From NCBI GenBank assembly GCA_023515745.1, contig JALECJ010000256.1, positions 2,418,001 through 2,482,000 on the forward strand: 64,000 bases of DNA, written 5' to 3'. Positions 35,294 through 46,552 of this stretch are shown piece by piece. Made by a program: the position numbers and the translations under genes. Each line of letters begins with the position of its first letter. Within the stretch, counting starts at the first letter, position 1. The notes below the pieces were generated by a model that was given only the letters and a program-made list of their open reading frames with translations, was not told the DNA's origin and ran no database searches. The DNA comes from Amoeboaphelidium protococcarum (lineage: Eukaryota; Aphelidiomycota; Aphelidea).

Positions 35294-35698
35294 TCACAGC
35301 GTAAAGTGAACATAAAACGGTTGTTAATCAAGAACAAAAGATGAGCGGAAGAAAGAAGAGGAGTTGAGTCCGTAAGAGATACTTGGTTGATAAAATAAAT
35401 CGCGACATTTAGGATATTGTATCTGCCTTTGGTATTGTGTGATTTATAGTATCAGACTTTTGGGGAAGTGTCCGCCAAGCTACGTTGTTGAGGACCAATC
35501 AGATTGCACATAGCTTGCATAAGCAGCATTGCTTTCCCACACCGGCGCTGCATAAAGGGAAATCGCGCTCGCTCTTTCTTCTTCTCTCTTCTTCTTCAAG
35601 TCCTCATTGTAATTACAATCAAAGGCTATTTGTTTGAATTTACAGTCATAAGAATTTAATTTAGTATGTGCAGAAGAGTTACTTGTGATAAGTGCCAC
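35294..35698 (-). CDS. Possible small gene overlapping the Cys-rich protein start
   Basis: A minus frame with ATG at 35698 and TGA at 35294, 134 codons. Codons 1-75 look coding (about 29 percent G-starting; D-L-K-K-K-R-E-E-E-R helix followed by V-W-E-S-N-A-A-Y-A-S-Y), but the last 60 residues do not and may be promoter sequence of the exchanger, whose ATG is 21 bp further on. The first 11 codons overlap, in antisense, the first exon of the convincing gene at 35666. A splice could shorten it at either end. No family recognised. Confidence 0.3.
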
Positions 35699-35858
35699 AA
35701 ATACACCTGGGCAGGTAAGTGATGTCTCTAATTGTTTGATTATAAAATCGTATTATCTATTGCGTGTACGTGTAGGATGCGGAAAGCACATTGATTCAGC
35801 TCTTGCCGGTTTGAAGGATGAAGAAATTTGCAAGTGTCCTCGTTAACAGGCTCAATGA
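35666..35858 (+). CDS. Tiny conserved Cys-rich protein (M-C-R-x3-C-x2-C family)
   Basis: Two exons, 35666-35714 and 35776-35858, over a 61-nt GTAAGT...GTGTAG intron, encode 43 residues. The sequence M-C-R-R-V-T-C-D-K-C then K-Y-T-W-A-G-C-G-K-H-I-D-S-A-L and finally C-K-C-P matches a short protein found in fungi, plants and some other eukaryotes, with two Cys pairs plus Cys/His likely to bind one zinc. Function of the family is not known to me. The precise splice restoring G-C-G-K-H supports the model strongly. It would be missed by any caller with a length cutoff. Confidence 0.88.
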
Positions 35859-36170
35859 CTAGGTTGTGTCTTGCTTTGAATGAAGTTTGGTTTGAGTTTG
35901 CTACGGTTGATATGTTGAAGTTGTGACTTGAATAAATGATTTGATATGATCTTACTTACTTTTCATATCAGTACCGTGATGAATGCATCAGAAATTTTTA
36001 AACTTCCCGTTTCAGTCATCACACTCGGCACACGGGCAGCCGACGCCTCTTTGATCGTTTCAGCTTTCACTGCTTTATCGTACTTATGCAGCTGCTGTCA
36101 AGCCTTTCTGTCACATACTCACACATATCTTTCTGCCCTTCTGTCACATTCTCTTTAGACTGCACTGATT

Positions 36171-37553
36171 ATGGTGGCTGTAGATTACAAGCGATACGTG
36201 AATATTGCAAATTCGCTGTGTTTCGATTGGAATTACAAGTATTCGTTCATACTTCCATTGCTTCTCCTCATGCTGGAGAGTGCGTCTTCGCTGCTCATCA
36301 TCCGTAACGTACCTTACACCGAGATTGACTGGAAAGCTTATATGCAAGAAGTTGGGCAATATCTTGGTGGCTGTAGAGATTATTCTCTGATGAAAGGTGA
36401 TACTGGGCCGTTGGTCTATCCTGCCGGGTTCGTGTATATTTACTCTCTATTGTTTCAACTCACTGATGGAGGTTAGAATATAAGATTGGCTCAATATATC
36501 TTTGCATGTCTATACTTGGTATCTCTGGCGTTAATTTACCGCATTAGCTGGCATATTAAAATAGTTCCACCTATCATGCTCCCACTGCTTTCCATAAGTA
36601 AGAGAATACACTCAATCTATATGCTGCGAATGTTCAATGACCCTGTGGCCATGTTGTTCATGTATTTTTGCGTTTTGGCACTTTTAAATAGAAAATACAC
36701 TGTATCAAGTATTTTGTTGTCAGTAGCTCTATCAGTAAAGATGAACATTGTATTATTTCTTCCTGCGTTCATGGTGGTAGTCGCTGTGAATCTGTCTCCT
36801 CGGTCTCTAATTAAGCATTTGCTGATTATTGTTGCTGTTCAGTTATTACTCGCAGTGCCCTTCTTGACTAATCAAAGTCATGCCGTGAATTATGTTAGAA
36901 GCTCTTTTAATTTGGGGCGTGTTTTTGATTACAAATGGACTGTGAATTGGAAGTTTGTACATCCAGACGTATTTTACTCTTCCAACTTTCATTTATTGTT
37001 AGTCTCTGGCTGCGTAAGTTTATGGTGTTTGTTGGGTCATTTCGCATGGACATAGCAGTTGGGTATGGTGAAATTTATTTACAGATTCCTTAGTGCTCTT
37101 CGGCACGATGGTAGTGTTCTAATGGCTAGTATCGACGCGTTAAATATCGTTACCATGCTCGCCTTATCCAATCTGGTCGGTATTTGTTTTAGTCGGTCTT
37201 TGCACTACTAGTTTTATTCATGGTATTTCTGGTCTCTTCCATTCTAAATTGCTTACTCTATACACGTCCTGTTACCGCAATCTTTAGAGTCTGATTCTAA
37301 TTAGCCTCAGTTTACTGTTAATCATCTAGTAGCATGGTCTTATGGTGTGACTGTCGTATTCACTATCGAGTACTGTTGGAATGTATATCCAGCTACTCCA
37401 CTCTCATCTGCAATATTACTCTGCTGCAACTCTTTTGTTCTAACATGTGCATCTATCGCGTCAGTAGTTGATAGTAGGCGCAAGTTTGTAGTTGGCAAGT
37501 CCAGTTAGTCTAAGAGTTCTTTGGCAACAATAACAAAGAGCAAACGAGTATGA
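36171..37553 (+). CDS. ALG3: Dolichyl-P-Man alpha-1,3-mannosyltransferase ALG3
   Basis: 460 residues, intronless, about ten hydrophobic segments. Family blocks are present: [13 protein letters not shown] at the first luminal loop (catalytic Asp expected here), [29 protein letters not shown], and later [13 protein letters not shown]. It adds the first Dol-P-Man-dependent mannose to Man5GlcNAc2-PP-dolichol in the ER lumen. The frame extends upstream through a TAG to an ATG at 35946, but that stretch (35859-36170) is pyrimidine-rich and looks like leader, so I use 36171. Its end is 67 bp from the facing channel gene. Confidence 0.95.
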
Positions 37554-37620
37554 ATTAAACGTGATCTAGCCTTTAATCAAATAGATTACTTGTATATATT
37601 CTTTAACTTACAACTCATCA

Positions 37621-40600
37621 TCAATGAGTACTTTCAGGCACTAAGAGGAAGAGGTCATCCATAGAATCAATAATGAGATCCGGCAGAGGGTTTGTGAGCA
37701 AGTACGGCAAATCGTTATCAATGTGATTCATATCCAACAGAAGCTTTTAGATTCTCTGTGTCTTTTGTGCACTTTCTTGATATGACTTATGAGTTATATT
37801 TTACATCTCAAGAGCGTCCACATCCCCTAAATTCATAGTGTAATTAGAGTCGATCTGATACAAGTGCTACCGTTGAGGAGACCAAGTGCTGACATTAGTT
37901 CTAGTTCTATGCACTGGCAAATTCTTAAGTCGTTATGAAGTGTACTATTGCTAGTGAATAGTGGAAGATTAATCTTTCATGTCCTATAACTTTAACGGAG
38001 ATCCATGTAACTACTAGTCCAATTCAGAAAACTGTTATTCCACGTCAGCTCTGGTTCTATTGCGATAAATACCCAGAACGACGCATTGATGCTCCAGAGA
38101 CAGATGACGAAATACTTGAGCGAATGACATTCCAACTAAACGGGGCGATACACGTACACTCTTGAGTACAGATCCTACAACATTCAAATGATTACTCAAA
38201 TCTCGCCATCTCTGATACCTGCGGCCACATAACAACTTGACAACATCTGTAATAGCCGGAGTCCTGAAAGCTTCAAATATCAATCCATCATACATATCAC
38301 CGGTGAGTACTCGACCAGATGCATATACGGCAGAGTGTGCGTAATATCCAGGGTCCTCAGTGTTGACATGCGATTCATCCATACTCTCAGCAATCTGTGC
38401 ATTGAACTAATTTGATTGAGAGAAATTTCCAGCCTTTTATGCAAAGTTTTCATCATCATTCTCCCATTCGCTAGGATTCGTATTCAATGCTCCCTCTGGC
38501 ACAGTTCTCCTAAAGGTGAACTTTCGCATAGTGTACGTGATGTCAATAGGATTCATCTCTGGCGATATTTTTGACGTGAGCTTGGGCAGACATTCCAGCA
38601 TTTCATGCTTAACCCGCATAAATTTGATATTATTCCTAGTGACAAGCTCCGTGATGACATACTTATCCTTGGTCATGAAATCGATCTGATGAGCTGTCAT
38701 AACAGCAGCACTGTCCACAAAACGTTCATCATCGCCACCGTCAATTTTACTCTGCTCCAGAAGTTACTGCAGAACAATCACACAGCTGCAATCAAATAGA
38801 CCAGCTTTAATGAGATCATTGCGCTTCAAAGATGACCCTTACATGAAGTATACATGAGGAAATACCGCTATAGATCTCCATTCGTCCTCAGATGGCAGTT
38901 GCGGACACAGGATTAGTATAGGAGTTAACTAGCTCTTATCAAGAAACGATGCCCTCACTGTGCACATAAATGTCCAAACTTCAAAGTTATTAGCGCATAA
39001 TATAACATGACCTTTCAGTTTGTTGTAATTGCCAGAAAGTACTGCTTTATGTCCTCGTCCATGTGGCACATCAGCATCGATATTAAAATCTTGATCAATT
39101 GACGCGTCAGCCAGTCTACTTTATTCGATGGATGGAATTTACTTGACCATATAACAAAATGGAGATTGCAGATCGTTATCAATCACCAAATGATGTGGTG
39201 GACGCGGATGACCAACATATATATTTGCAGATTGCTTTGAATCTGCAGATTGATCCTCCAGATCTGCATCAACATTTACAGATTAAGAACCATCTGGCGA
39301 TAGAGTAGGCAGAGAATCAGTACCGTATCTCAGTACTGCCAGACGAGACATAGATTTGGCAGGAGATGAAGCCAATTAAAACCTATTTGCCGTAGATGAT
39401 GATGATTGCGGCGACTCTTAATGCAATTTGGACGAAGATCTACGATTAAGAAAGATACTTTCGGTGAGATTACCAGCATCAACAGCATCCGAGTCGAGTC
39501 CACCACTTTGACCAAACATGTCACATTAACAGCTGTCAGACTGGTGATTTTAACGCTGGGAATGTGAAGGGAACTATTAATCCAAATCGTCTTAAACATT
39601 AAACCATTTCTACCAGGTTGATTAAAATTACTCTTTATCAAGCCGCTCAATATCAGCCAAATCTTCAATGCAAGAGCAAACAGAAATTATTTTCTCTACC
39701 AGGTCATTCTCCGGAAACATGAAATCAGGACCAGGATTAAGGACTAAATGCTCACAATAGGTATAAACAGTAGACTCATTATTAGGCGTCTTGATGTTGG
39801 CTTATGAAGCATTGATTTTCGCCGGAATACGAAACTTAACACCAATCAGAATTACTTGAAATTCTGCATACAAGAACCAGCAGACATCACTATAGCGCTT
39901 GCCGCAAAATAGCCTATTAAACGGACTAAGTCTAATCACATTACATAAGCCGTCGCCGTACTGAACTTACCAATTTTAGTTGTATTTCTTGAGACGAGGA
40001 GCAGAATGAATAAGATTTGTTATCAGAGCGCTGGCACCTTTATGAATGCAAGAGATACCTAAAATCATTTGCTTAATACTGTTAACGCAAACCACCTACT
40101 TCACAAGAGGTCTTACGTGAAGATCAGTCTCTGGTCTGATGTTAAACGCGTAAACAGGCGTCTTGCTGCTAAATTTTCTAATTGACCAAACGCGCAGAAC
40201 ATTGCGGCGATCCTCTTCAATGCCATCTGATAAGTGGATACCTTTACTACGATCTGCAATCACAAAGCATGCAGATGCCTGACGTAGACTACAGCGCCGA
40301 AGATCATTCTCTTCCAATGCAGATCCTTGTATAAATGCTATGCGATGTCTGTATTGTAGAGAGTTTAGCAATTATTTAATGTCATGAGTTGGCTTATGAG
40401 GACTCAATATAACGATCTAGTAACTAGTAGTCTCCAATATACTATTGACTGTCTTAAAGCGAGACTAGAAGGCACCCAACTTATCAGCGTGCTAATTTCG
40501 ATTATACCTAAAGTGCTTCTTCTGACTCAGGAGCGTCAGAGCTTAAGTGAGAATCTCGCGCACAAACTAATTCTAAGTGAATGATAAACACACGATTACA

Positions 40601-41745
40601 AACGGAGATGATCCACCAACAAACGTTTTATGACCCTCCTTTTAACTTTTATAAGTCTCCACGATACCACTGATAAGTGAAGGGAAGAATACAATGGCAA
40701 TGATAATCATTACGACACAGAGAATACGACCCAACATCGTCTCCGGAGTGATATCACCATAACCAACCGTGGCAGAGCTGATAATCACAAAGTACAGAGA
40801 GTCCACTATACCATAGTGAGGACCGCCAAACTGCATCTCAAAGAACTGAAATCCACACATCCACGTAAACACAAAAGCTGTAGTTCTCAATACGAAAACA
40901 ATAATCTAGCTCATCATTTGATTAAGAACAGTGGATCCCCTCAGTTGAAGTAGGAGTAAGGCGTTCACAGCGGCTTACAAATTCCAAATACGCAGGAAAT
41001 ACGGCACCCAGATATGTTCACCATCCTTTAAAAAGGGAGTGACGATGAAGGGGACTATAGTAATTAAATCTATCAACGTGCCTAATCTGAATAAAGATTT
41101 AGGCTTCGTAACGATTCGAATACATGACAAAAGGACTTGAATGTACGCGAACACAAGCAGGGCATAGTATGATTGAGTAGTACGTGTTATATACCAAAAT
41201 TTACGCGAATTATCAGGCCATGGGCCAGATGTTTCCATATTAATCAAGTATATGAGACAAATCATCGTGTCAATGAGGATTTACGCAAGCAAAATGGCAT
41301 AGAGAGAATGAATGTCATCCAAAAAGCGTTTAAATTTGCGAAGAGTTGAGTAGCCAAGCAGACCTTCAGCACCATTCACCCTCACAACTCTTCTACTGCG
41401 ATACTCTTCGCGTAATTTTTAAATTTATTGTACCTTCACCTGTTCAGATCGAGAGCCACCGCCAACACCACTTTAGGAGGCTGGATAATTGTCTTCAAAC
41501 TTTCCATGACTCAGCCACACCAACAACCTTCGTATTGTATAAATACTACCGGCTATGAATCCGCGTCCATTTGGCTACTCTAATTCCCTGCCCTCCTCAG
41601 GATTGGGAGTCCTCATATTATTTCGCATCCCAGAGAATACGGAAGCATCATGCAGATTATCAACCACAGGTACCAGATTCTCCTACGATTACGATGTAAT
41701 TGGTGGTGTGCTGGCGTGTCTTATTAAATTCCTAGCCTAATTCAT
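37621..41745 (-). CDS. Slo-type K+ channel with tandem RCK domains
   Basis: 1374 residues, intronless; I checked the frame in many lines without finding TGA. After a hydrophilic, Gln-rich 130-residue N-terminus come S1-S6, with selectivity filter T-V-G-Y-G-D at 326-331. The cytosolic part carries a first RCK domain (F-I-Q-G-S-A-L-E-E-N-D-L-R-R and following) and a second one (G-H-V-I-L-C-A-N-N-F-E, then F-M-Q-G-S-S-L-K-R-N-D-L), separated by a long Ser/Asp-rich linker. A late G-D-M-Y-D-G-L-I-F-E-A block is Slo-like. S4 appears to be poor in Arg/Lys, closer to Slo2 than to BK. Ligand (Ca2+, Na+ or other) cannot be read from the sequence. Confidence 0.9.
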
Positions 41746-41959
41746 ATCTAAATAATTGAGACGAGTCGGATAAATTGAATAGAATGCGACAAATGATATA
41801 TTTTATAGCTGAAATTGAGGGATATTCTGAATGAGTATGAGGAGGAAAGTGTATCAGGAATCATAAGGAGATCTTCATGAATCGGTCATTCACCCCTGGA
41901 AAAGTTTAAGTCAAGTAAAATTTAATCGCATGTATAAATGCACGTAATTGATAAGTATC
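41746..41959. other. Short intergenic region with a 19-bp shared element
   Basis: It separates the channel start and the SRP14 end. At 41893-41911 it carries a 19-bp sequence also found exactly at 12721-12739. No gene seen. Confidence 0.5.
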
Positions 41960-42446
41960 TCATGATTATAAAGTGGCCTATTTATCATCTAGTTGAGACT
42001 TGGAGCTCTTCCTTCCCTTCTTAGCCTTCTTTTCTGATAGAGTGTCCATGTGCAATGCAATCAGATCTTTGTAGGAGCGCGCGAACTTGACGGCGTTCCT
42101 TGACGAGACCGAGGTGCCAATCTTCAACGACTTGGACTTTAATCTGAAGTAAGACGAGTAGTTCTTACTGTTGTCAATCGTTGTGTCCGCCCTGCCTTTC
42201 AGAATCTTCCTCTTCTCTTTAAAGTCCATGCCTACATATCATTGATTGTGGTGTTTTGATGAAAATTCCAGTGTAAATGTGGCGATTGAAATCATACCGC
42301 GTTTGCAAGTGATGAACAACGATTTGCTGTCCGCCTTCTTTTCTAAAATATTTGATAATTCTAGCAAAAACTACTTTAATAACATAACTATTTTTAAAAT
42401 CCATAATGTAACTAATTGTTACCTGATCATTTGACACGGTCTTCAT
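41960..42446 (-). CDS. SRP14: Signal recognition particle subunit SRP14
   Basis: Three exons: 42423-42446, 42298-42370 and 41960-42231, with introns of 52 nt (GTAACA...AAGTAG) and 66 nt (GTATGA...ATGTAG); 122 residues. Splicing gives F-L-L-E-L-S-N-I-L-E-K-K, K-S-L-F-I-T-C-K-R, and later V-S-S-R-N-A-V-K-F-A-R-S-Y-K-D-L-I-A-L-H-M-D-T-L, matching the beta-strand and final helix of SRP14. A Lys-rich tail follows. With SRP9 it binds the Alu domain of SRP RNA and delays elongation. The acceptor choice of intron 1 was decided by keeping the F-L-x-E-L motif in frame. Confidence 0.9.
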
Positions 42447-42886
42447 CTTTATATTCGAAAATTTACGTTCCTCAACAAATCCCAAGAGCTGCGGTTGAAT
42501 TCAATGGCGGTGGAAAGAAAAGAGTCAAACTTCTCTATCACGAAGAGAATATAAACCAACTTCTAGGGATATTTTCATTAAGATTAACAATGAAATTTTT
42601 TCTTAGATGAGGTGATTTAGTATACTATATTTCAGTTATTATTAAATCTGCTTTGTAAAACAGGTTAATGTTGATCTTTGGTTGTTTGTCGTTTCAGACA
42701 CCTCGATCGTCTCTCAGCCGTGTTTGTATTGGCTGTCTGATGATAAGGAGACAATTCTTCAACCCTTTCACTCTCTCTCTCTCTCTTAGCAATTCTTTTG
42801 TTTCAGTTCTATTTAACAAAATAGTTAAACTTTTAACTCAACTATCTCAGGCTTTTTGTCAATAAATCCTCTGAGTTTGTTTTGAA
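42447..42886. promoter_or_regulatory. Divergent intergenic region SRP14/vinculin
   Basis: 440 bp. It contains CGTTTC at 42690-42695 and a pyrimidine repeat of eight CT units at about 42771-42786 ending in TAGC, which could be an initiator or a 5' UTR splice acceptor of the vinculin gene. A 29-codon plus frame from 42503 is too short to support. Confidence 0.4.
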
Positions 42887-45643
42887 ATGTATACTGCGAC
42901 AACTAAGTAGATATTATAACCTGTCGCTGAGGCTATCGCTGCTCTGATTGTTTTGAATGCTGAGGCTGATGCAATTGGTGCTGGATTGCCAGATTTATCT
43001 GATGTTGCGCAGGTGGTGGATGAGCAGGCTAGGAACTTGGTTAAGGTTGGTATGGATATGTTGAATCAGAATGCAGATGATCTCATGAAGAAGGAGATGC
43101 CACCCGCATGCCATGAAATCGAGATTTCCGTTTAGATACTGCTAGAGGCTGCCAGCGAAATAAAGTTTGACTCTTTCAGTAAAAAGGGACGTGCAATGTT
43201 GGTTGACGCTGCGAAAGGTATCTTGCAAGGAACCACTCATTTGCTGGATGCATATGATGATGGCGAAGTTCGCAAGATTGTAAATTTGTGTGCATCCACC
43301 AAGACTGTGTTATCAAAGCTGGATTAGACATTTGAAGTTTAGTAGATTATTGCAATCATTAAACCTGCGTGCTAGTAGTTGGTTGATCTCACTGCTCTGG
43401 CTAATAGGCGTGTCGATGAACTGCTCTTCCCAGCGCTGTAGACTCGCCTGCGTGATGCTATTTAGAATATTACCAAGACCTCTAATCTCGTAGTTTCATC
43501 AAGTAAGGCGGTGGCATAGAATTCAAAGAATTAGAGTATTATTCAATCTCGCTCAGTCTGCTTGAGTTATATCTCTGAACTGGTTGAGGAGATTTCGAAA
43601 GTTGTTTAGATCAGGGACTGGGTCGAGCCATCGTATTCTGATGTTATCGGATAACTGGTGAATAGTAGAGGCGATATACGTAAACAGTTGGGTGAAATTA
43701 TGTAGTTTGCATAGGAAGGTAAGGTTGATGAATTGCAGTAAATTTTAGAGGCTTTCAATTTTACTGCTGATGGACTTACTGAAAATGTTATTAATCTTGC
43801 AGAGTCTACTCGCCAACCAGCAGGCCCTGTCTTGAAATTCTTAGCAGACTAGTTTAAAGAGTAGTAGCAGGAGATATCATTGTTGAGTAATATGGTTGCC
43901 TCTGATCCTAGCAATGTTGCGAATTAGGAGTCGCTTTACAAGACATTACAGTACGCTGATGCAGAATTGCAGGAAATTGCTAAATTGTCTGATTAGACGG
44001 TGGCTGCAGATTTACAAGATTCTGTCAATTAACTGAAAGACCACTAGATTAAACAGGCCAGGATTGGTGAGTTCTATGATAGTGTTAAGGAGGGAGGGGC
44101 TGAGTAAGCTGCGGATGAGAAAGTCAAGTTGAACACGGAAGTTTAGCGTTTGGTGTCCATTCTTGATGAAGCTGCTCTGCTGAGTCCTGATGCTGAGACG
44201 TTCAACAATATTAGAAATGCTCAAAAGAGCGTAAAGCAAATGGCGCGCTTGGTAGAGGTTAGTGGCTTGGCCTCAGCAAGTCTTCCAAATGATAAGCAGT
44301 TAGGTGAGCATTTTAATGGAGTGGTTAAATAGTTTGAAGATGACGTGTAAAGATTGGAGAAGAATGTTATAAACAATGGCTCACTGTTTCCCTTTGATGT
44401 TTTGGTTTAGTCTAATCAGGACTATATCGATGCCCAGTTTGACAAGATCTAGACTGCTGTAGCTCAAAATGACGATAAGGCTCTGTTGGCTGCGGCTAGC
44501 AATATTGTTGCGTCCATGAAAAGAATGGTGGATTTCTTGAAGTTTCAAATTGAGAATACGAGCGATCCAAAGTACAAGTAGGAGTTGCAGTAGCGTTTAT
44601 AGAAATTGGAGGGAGCTTTGAGTAATGCACAGTCTTTGAAAGATAAGCTGGAGTAGAATCCCTCTGATGCTAGTGCTAGAAATGCATTCATGTCTCAGTA
44701 GCAAACGTATAAGGATTTTAACAGCGATCTGCAGAAGCTCAGATTAGGTCAACAGTCTGATAATCAGACCGGCAAGTAGCAGAATTTTTCTATCCCCGAA
44801 CCAATTACACCTGTCGTGGCAGTAGAGCAGGAAGTCGACTCCACTCAGGTTGATGTTGATGACGGTCCTAAGATTGTAATTTAAAACGGTGAGGAAGTTG
44901 AAATTGTGAATAGCCCAGCGCCTGAAATATTATCAGAAGAAGAAGCCAAGTTAAATCCGATCAAGGCGGCTGCACAGGATCTGAAAGTGTAAGCATCACA
45001 ATACTCTGCATCTGACAATCCTGTTGTTGAGCTGATGCAGCAACTGGCTCTAAAGATGGAGGCAATGTCAGCTCTTTACAAACAGAATACGCCTTAATCT
45101 AAAGCAGATATGATGAAAACTGTGCAAAATATGCAGGTTGATATTTAGCAATTGCTATAGCATGGAAAGAATGTTAAGGATAACTGTACTGACAAGTCGC
45201 TGAAACTCTAGCTGAGTCAGGCTATGGAGAGAATGCAAACTTTGTCTGTCCAGTTGAAGATCGTGGCAGCTGTCAAGATTGCTGAACCGAAAGACATTGA
45301 CAGTGAGAAGTAGCTGATTTTGTGCTCCTAAAACTTGATGGCAGCTGTAAAGTCCATGCTCAAGGCCTCCGAGGCTGCCAGTTTGAGAGCGTTTAAGACT
45401 ACCGCTAATGTTGCCGTAGCCATGATCAAGTTTAGGAAAGTATTGTATAAGAAGGGCGGCGGCATGAAGAGTCCATCTGTCAATAGTCCTATTGAACCAT
45501 CTGCAGACAGCAAAAGCGGTAAAGACGTCAAGTCTGTGCTTGGTGCTTTGTCTAAGTCTAGTGGTAGTAAAGCAGCAGATACTAAGCCAGTTTCATTGTC
45601 ATCTGCCGTCAAGGGCTTGAAGGTGTCTGGGAGTCAAAAGTGA
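42887..45643 (+). CDS. VCL: Vinculin homologue
   Basis: 918 residues, intronless, nearly all helical, with dozens of TAA/TAG Gln codons. The N-terminus aligns by eye with vinculin D1: I-L-Q-P-V-A-E-A-I-A-A-L, G-L-P-D-L-S-D-V-A-Q-V-V, A-R-N-L-V-K-V-G, M-P-P-A, D-A-A-K-G-I-L-Q-G-T-T and G-E-V-R-K-I-V-N. Helical bundle repeats follow, then a Pro/acidic linker near 645-690 and a tail with N-L-M-A-A-V-K-S-M-L-K-A-S-E-A-A-S, the vinculin tail signature. Vinculin links talin/alpha-actinin at adhesions to F-actin. The C-terminus ends in a Ser/Lys-rich extension rather than the metazoan W-x-x-x-P-W-Y-Q hairpin. Confidence 0.93.
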
Positions 45644-45785
45644 TGATGTTTGATATTGATGAATTGAAAATATTGATTGTGTCGTTTTTGGGATAAGTTT
45701 AGCTTAAAATTAGCTTTACATGATGTTTTATTATACATCGTACGATATGCAAGTTGAATGCTTGAAACATTTGATGATGTCAAAG

Positions 45786-46078
45786 TCAACGCGTAAACTC
45801 TATTTATATATACAGGCAGCGTTATGAATAGTACCAAAATCTTGTGATGTTGACTTTGAATCAATCCCTCTAATAAAAATTTTGACACATACTTGAACTA
45901 GTTGTGTTAATAATTCATAACCGTTAACGTGTGATGCTCTTACGTTTGACTGTGATTCAATGAACGTCTCGTTTGCCTTCAAATGATTAATGATTGTGAT
46001 AGCTTCGTCTAATAAAATTTGAAGCATGTTACAAAGGATATCGCAAAGTAATATCATTTACTAAAGTTCAGTTTTCAT
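45786..46078 (-). CDS. Possible small helical protein, unrecognised
   Basis: Model: exon 1 45835-46078, a 35-nt intron 45800-45834 (GTACTA...AATAG), exon 2 45786-45799, 85 residues. It is a helical protein with L-L-D-E-A-I-T-I-I-N-H-L and Y-E-L-L-T-Q-L-V-Q-V-C-V-K. If the intron is not real, the frame continues to TGA at 45599 (159 residues) and overlaps the vinculin 3' end by 45 bp in antisense. The size and heptads would suit a Mediator- or BLOC-type subunit, but I cannot assign it. It is convergent with vinculin. Confidence 0.4.
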
Positions 46079-46552
46079 GCTTGACAAAGAAATTCAAGTG
46101 ATTACTATGGCTTCATTGTCCACATTGTGACTCGTTGTGTCAATGAACAACGTAATGAAACTTTTCTGAGAGATAACGCGTAAATCTCCCCAGTTATAAT
46201 CGACTAATCAAGAAAATTTAAAGGCGGCACTTACGGCCTTGCTGCTATGAGATGTTTCTGATTTGAAACAATTGTGAAAGATCGTGAGCACAATAAGAGC
46301 TCTTCAAGTTGGATGGTTACAGTAATGGCTAATAACACTTGTGTAGATATTTGTAGTGTTAATTGTCGTGCTTTTATTTATGCGTTCACAAGTTAGTTTT
46401 TTATCAATGGTAATTCAGTTTGATACTTCAACGGATGGTGTTGTGCTACCTGATTTTCTCGTAACAATAGACGCGTCTTTTACTTCTGGTTCTATCAGCA
46501 AATAACACACCATTAGGTATTATTTCATTAAGGATTTTGCTTTCATAGTCAT
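46079..46552. other. Divergent intergenic region, no gene seen
   Basis: 474 bp of mostly AT-rich sequence between divergent starts. I see no supported coding frame, RNA gene or repeat. Confidence 0.4.

Noticed and set aside
39330-39668. 112-codon minus frame inside the Slo channel gene
   Set aside because: It is out of phase with the channel frame and is a shadow of it.
42771-42786. CT repeat as a splice acceptor for a vinculin 5' UTR intron
   Set aside because: The polypyrimidine tract followed by TAG is suggestive but no donor can be chosen; kept only as a note in the intergenic entry.
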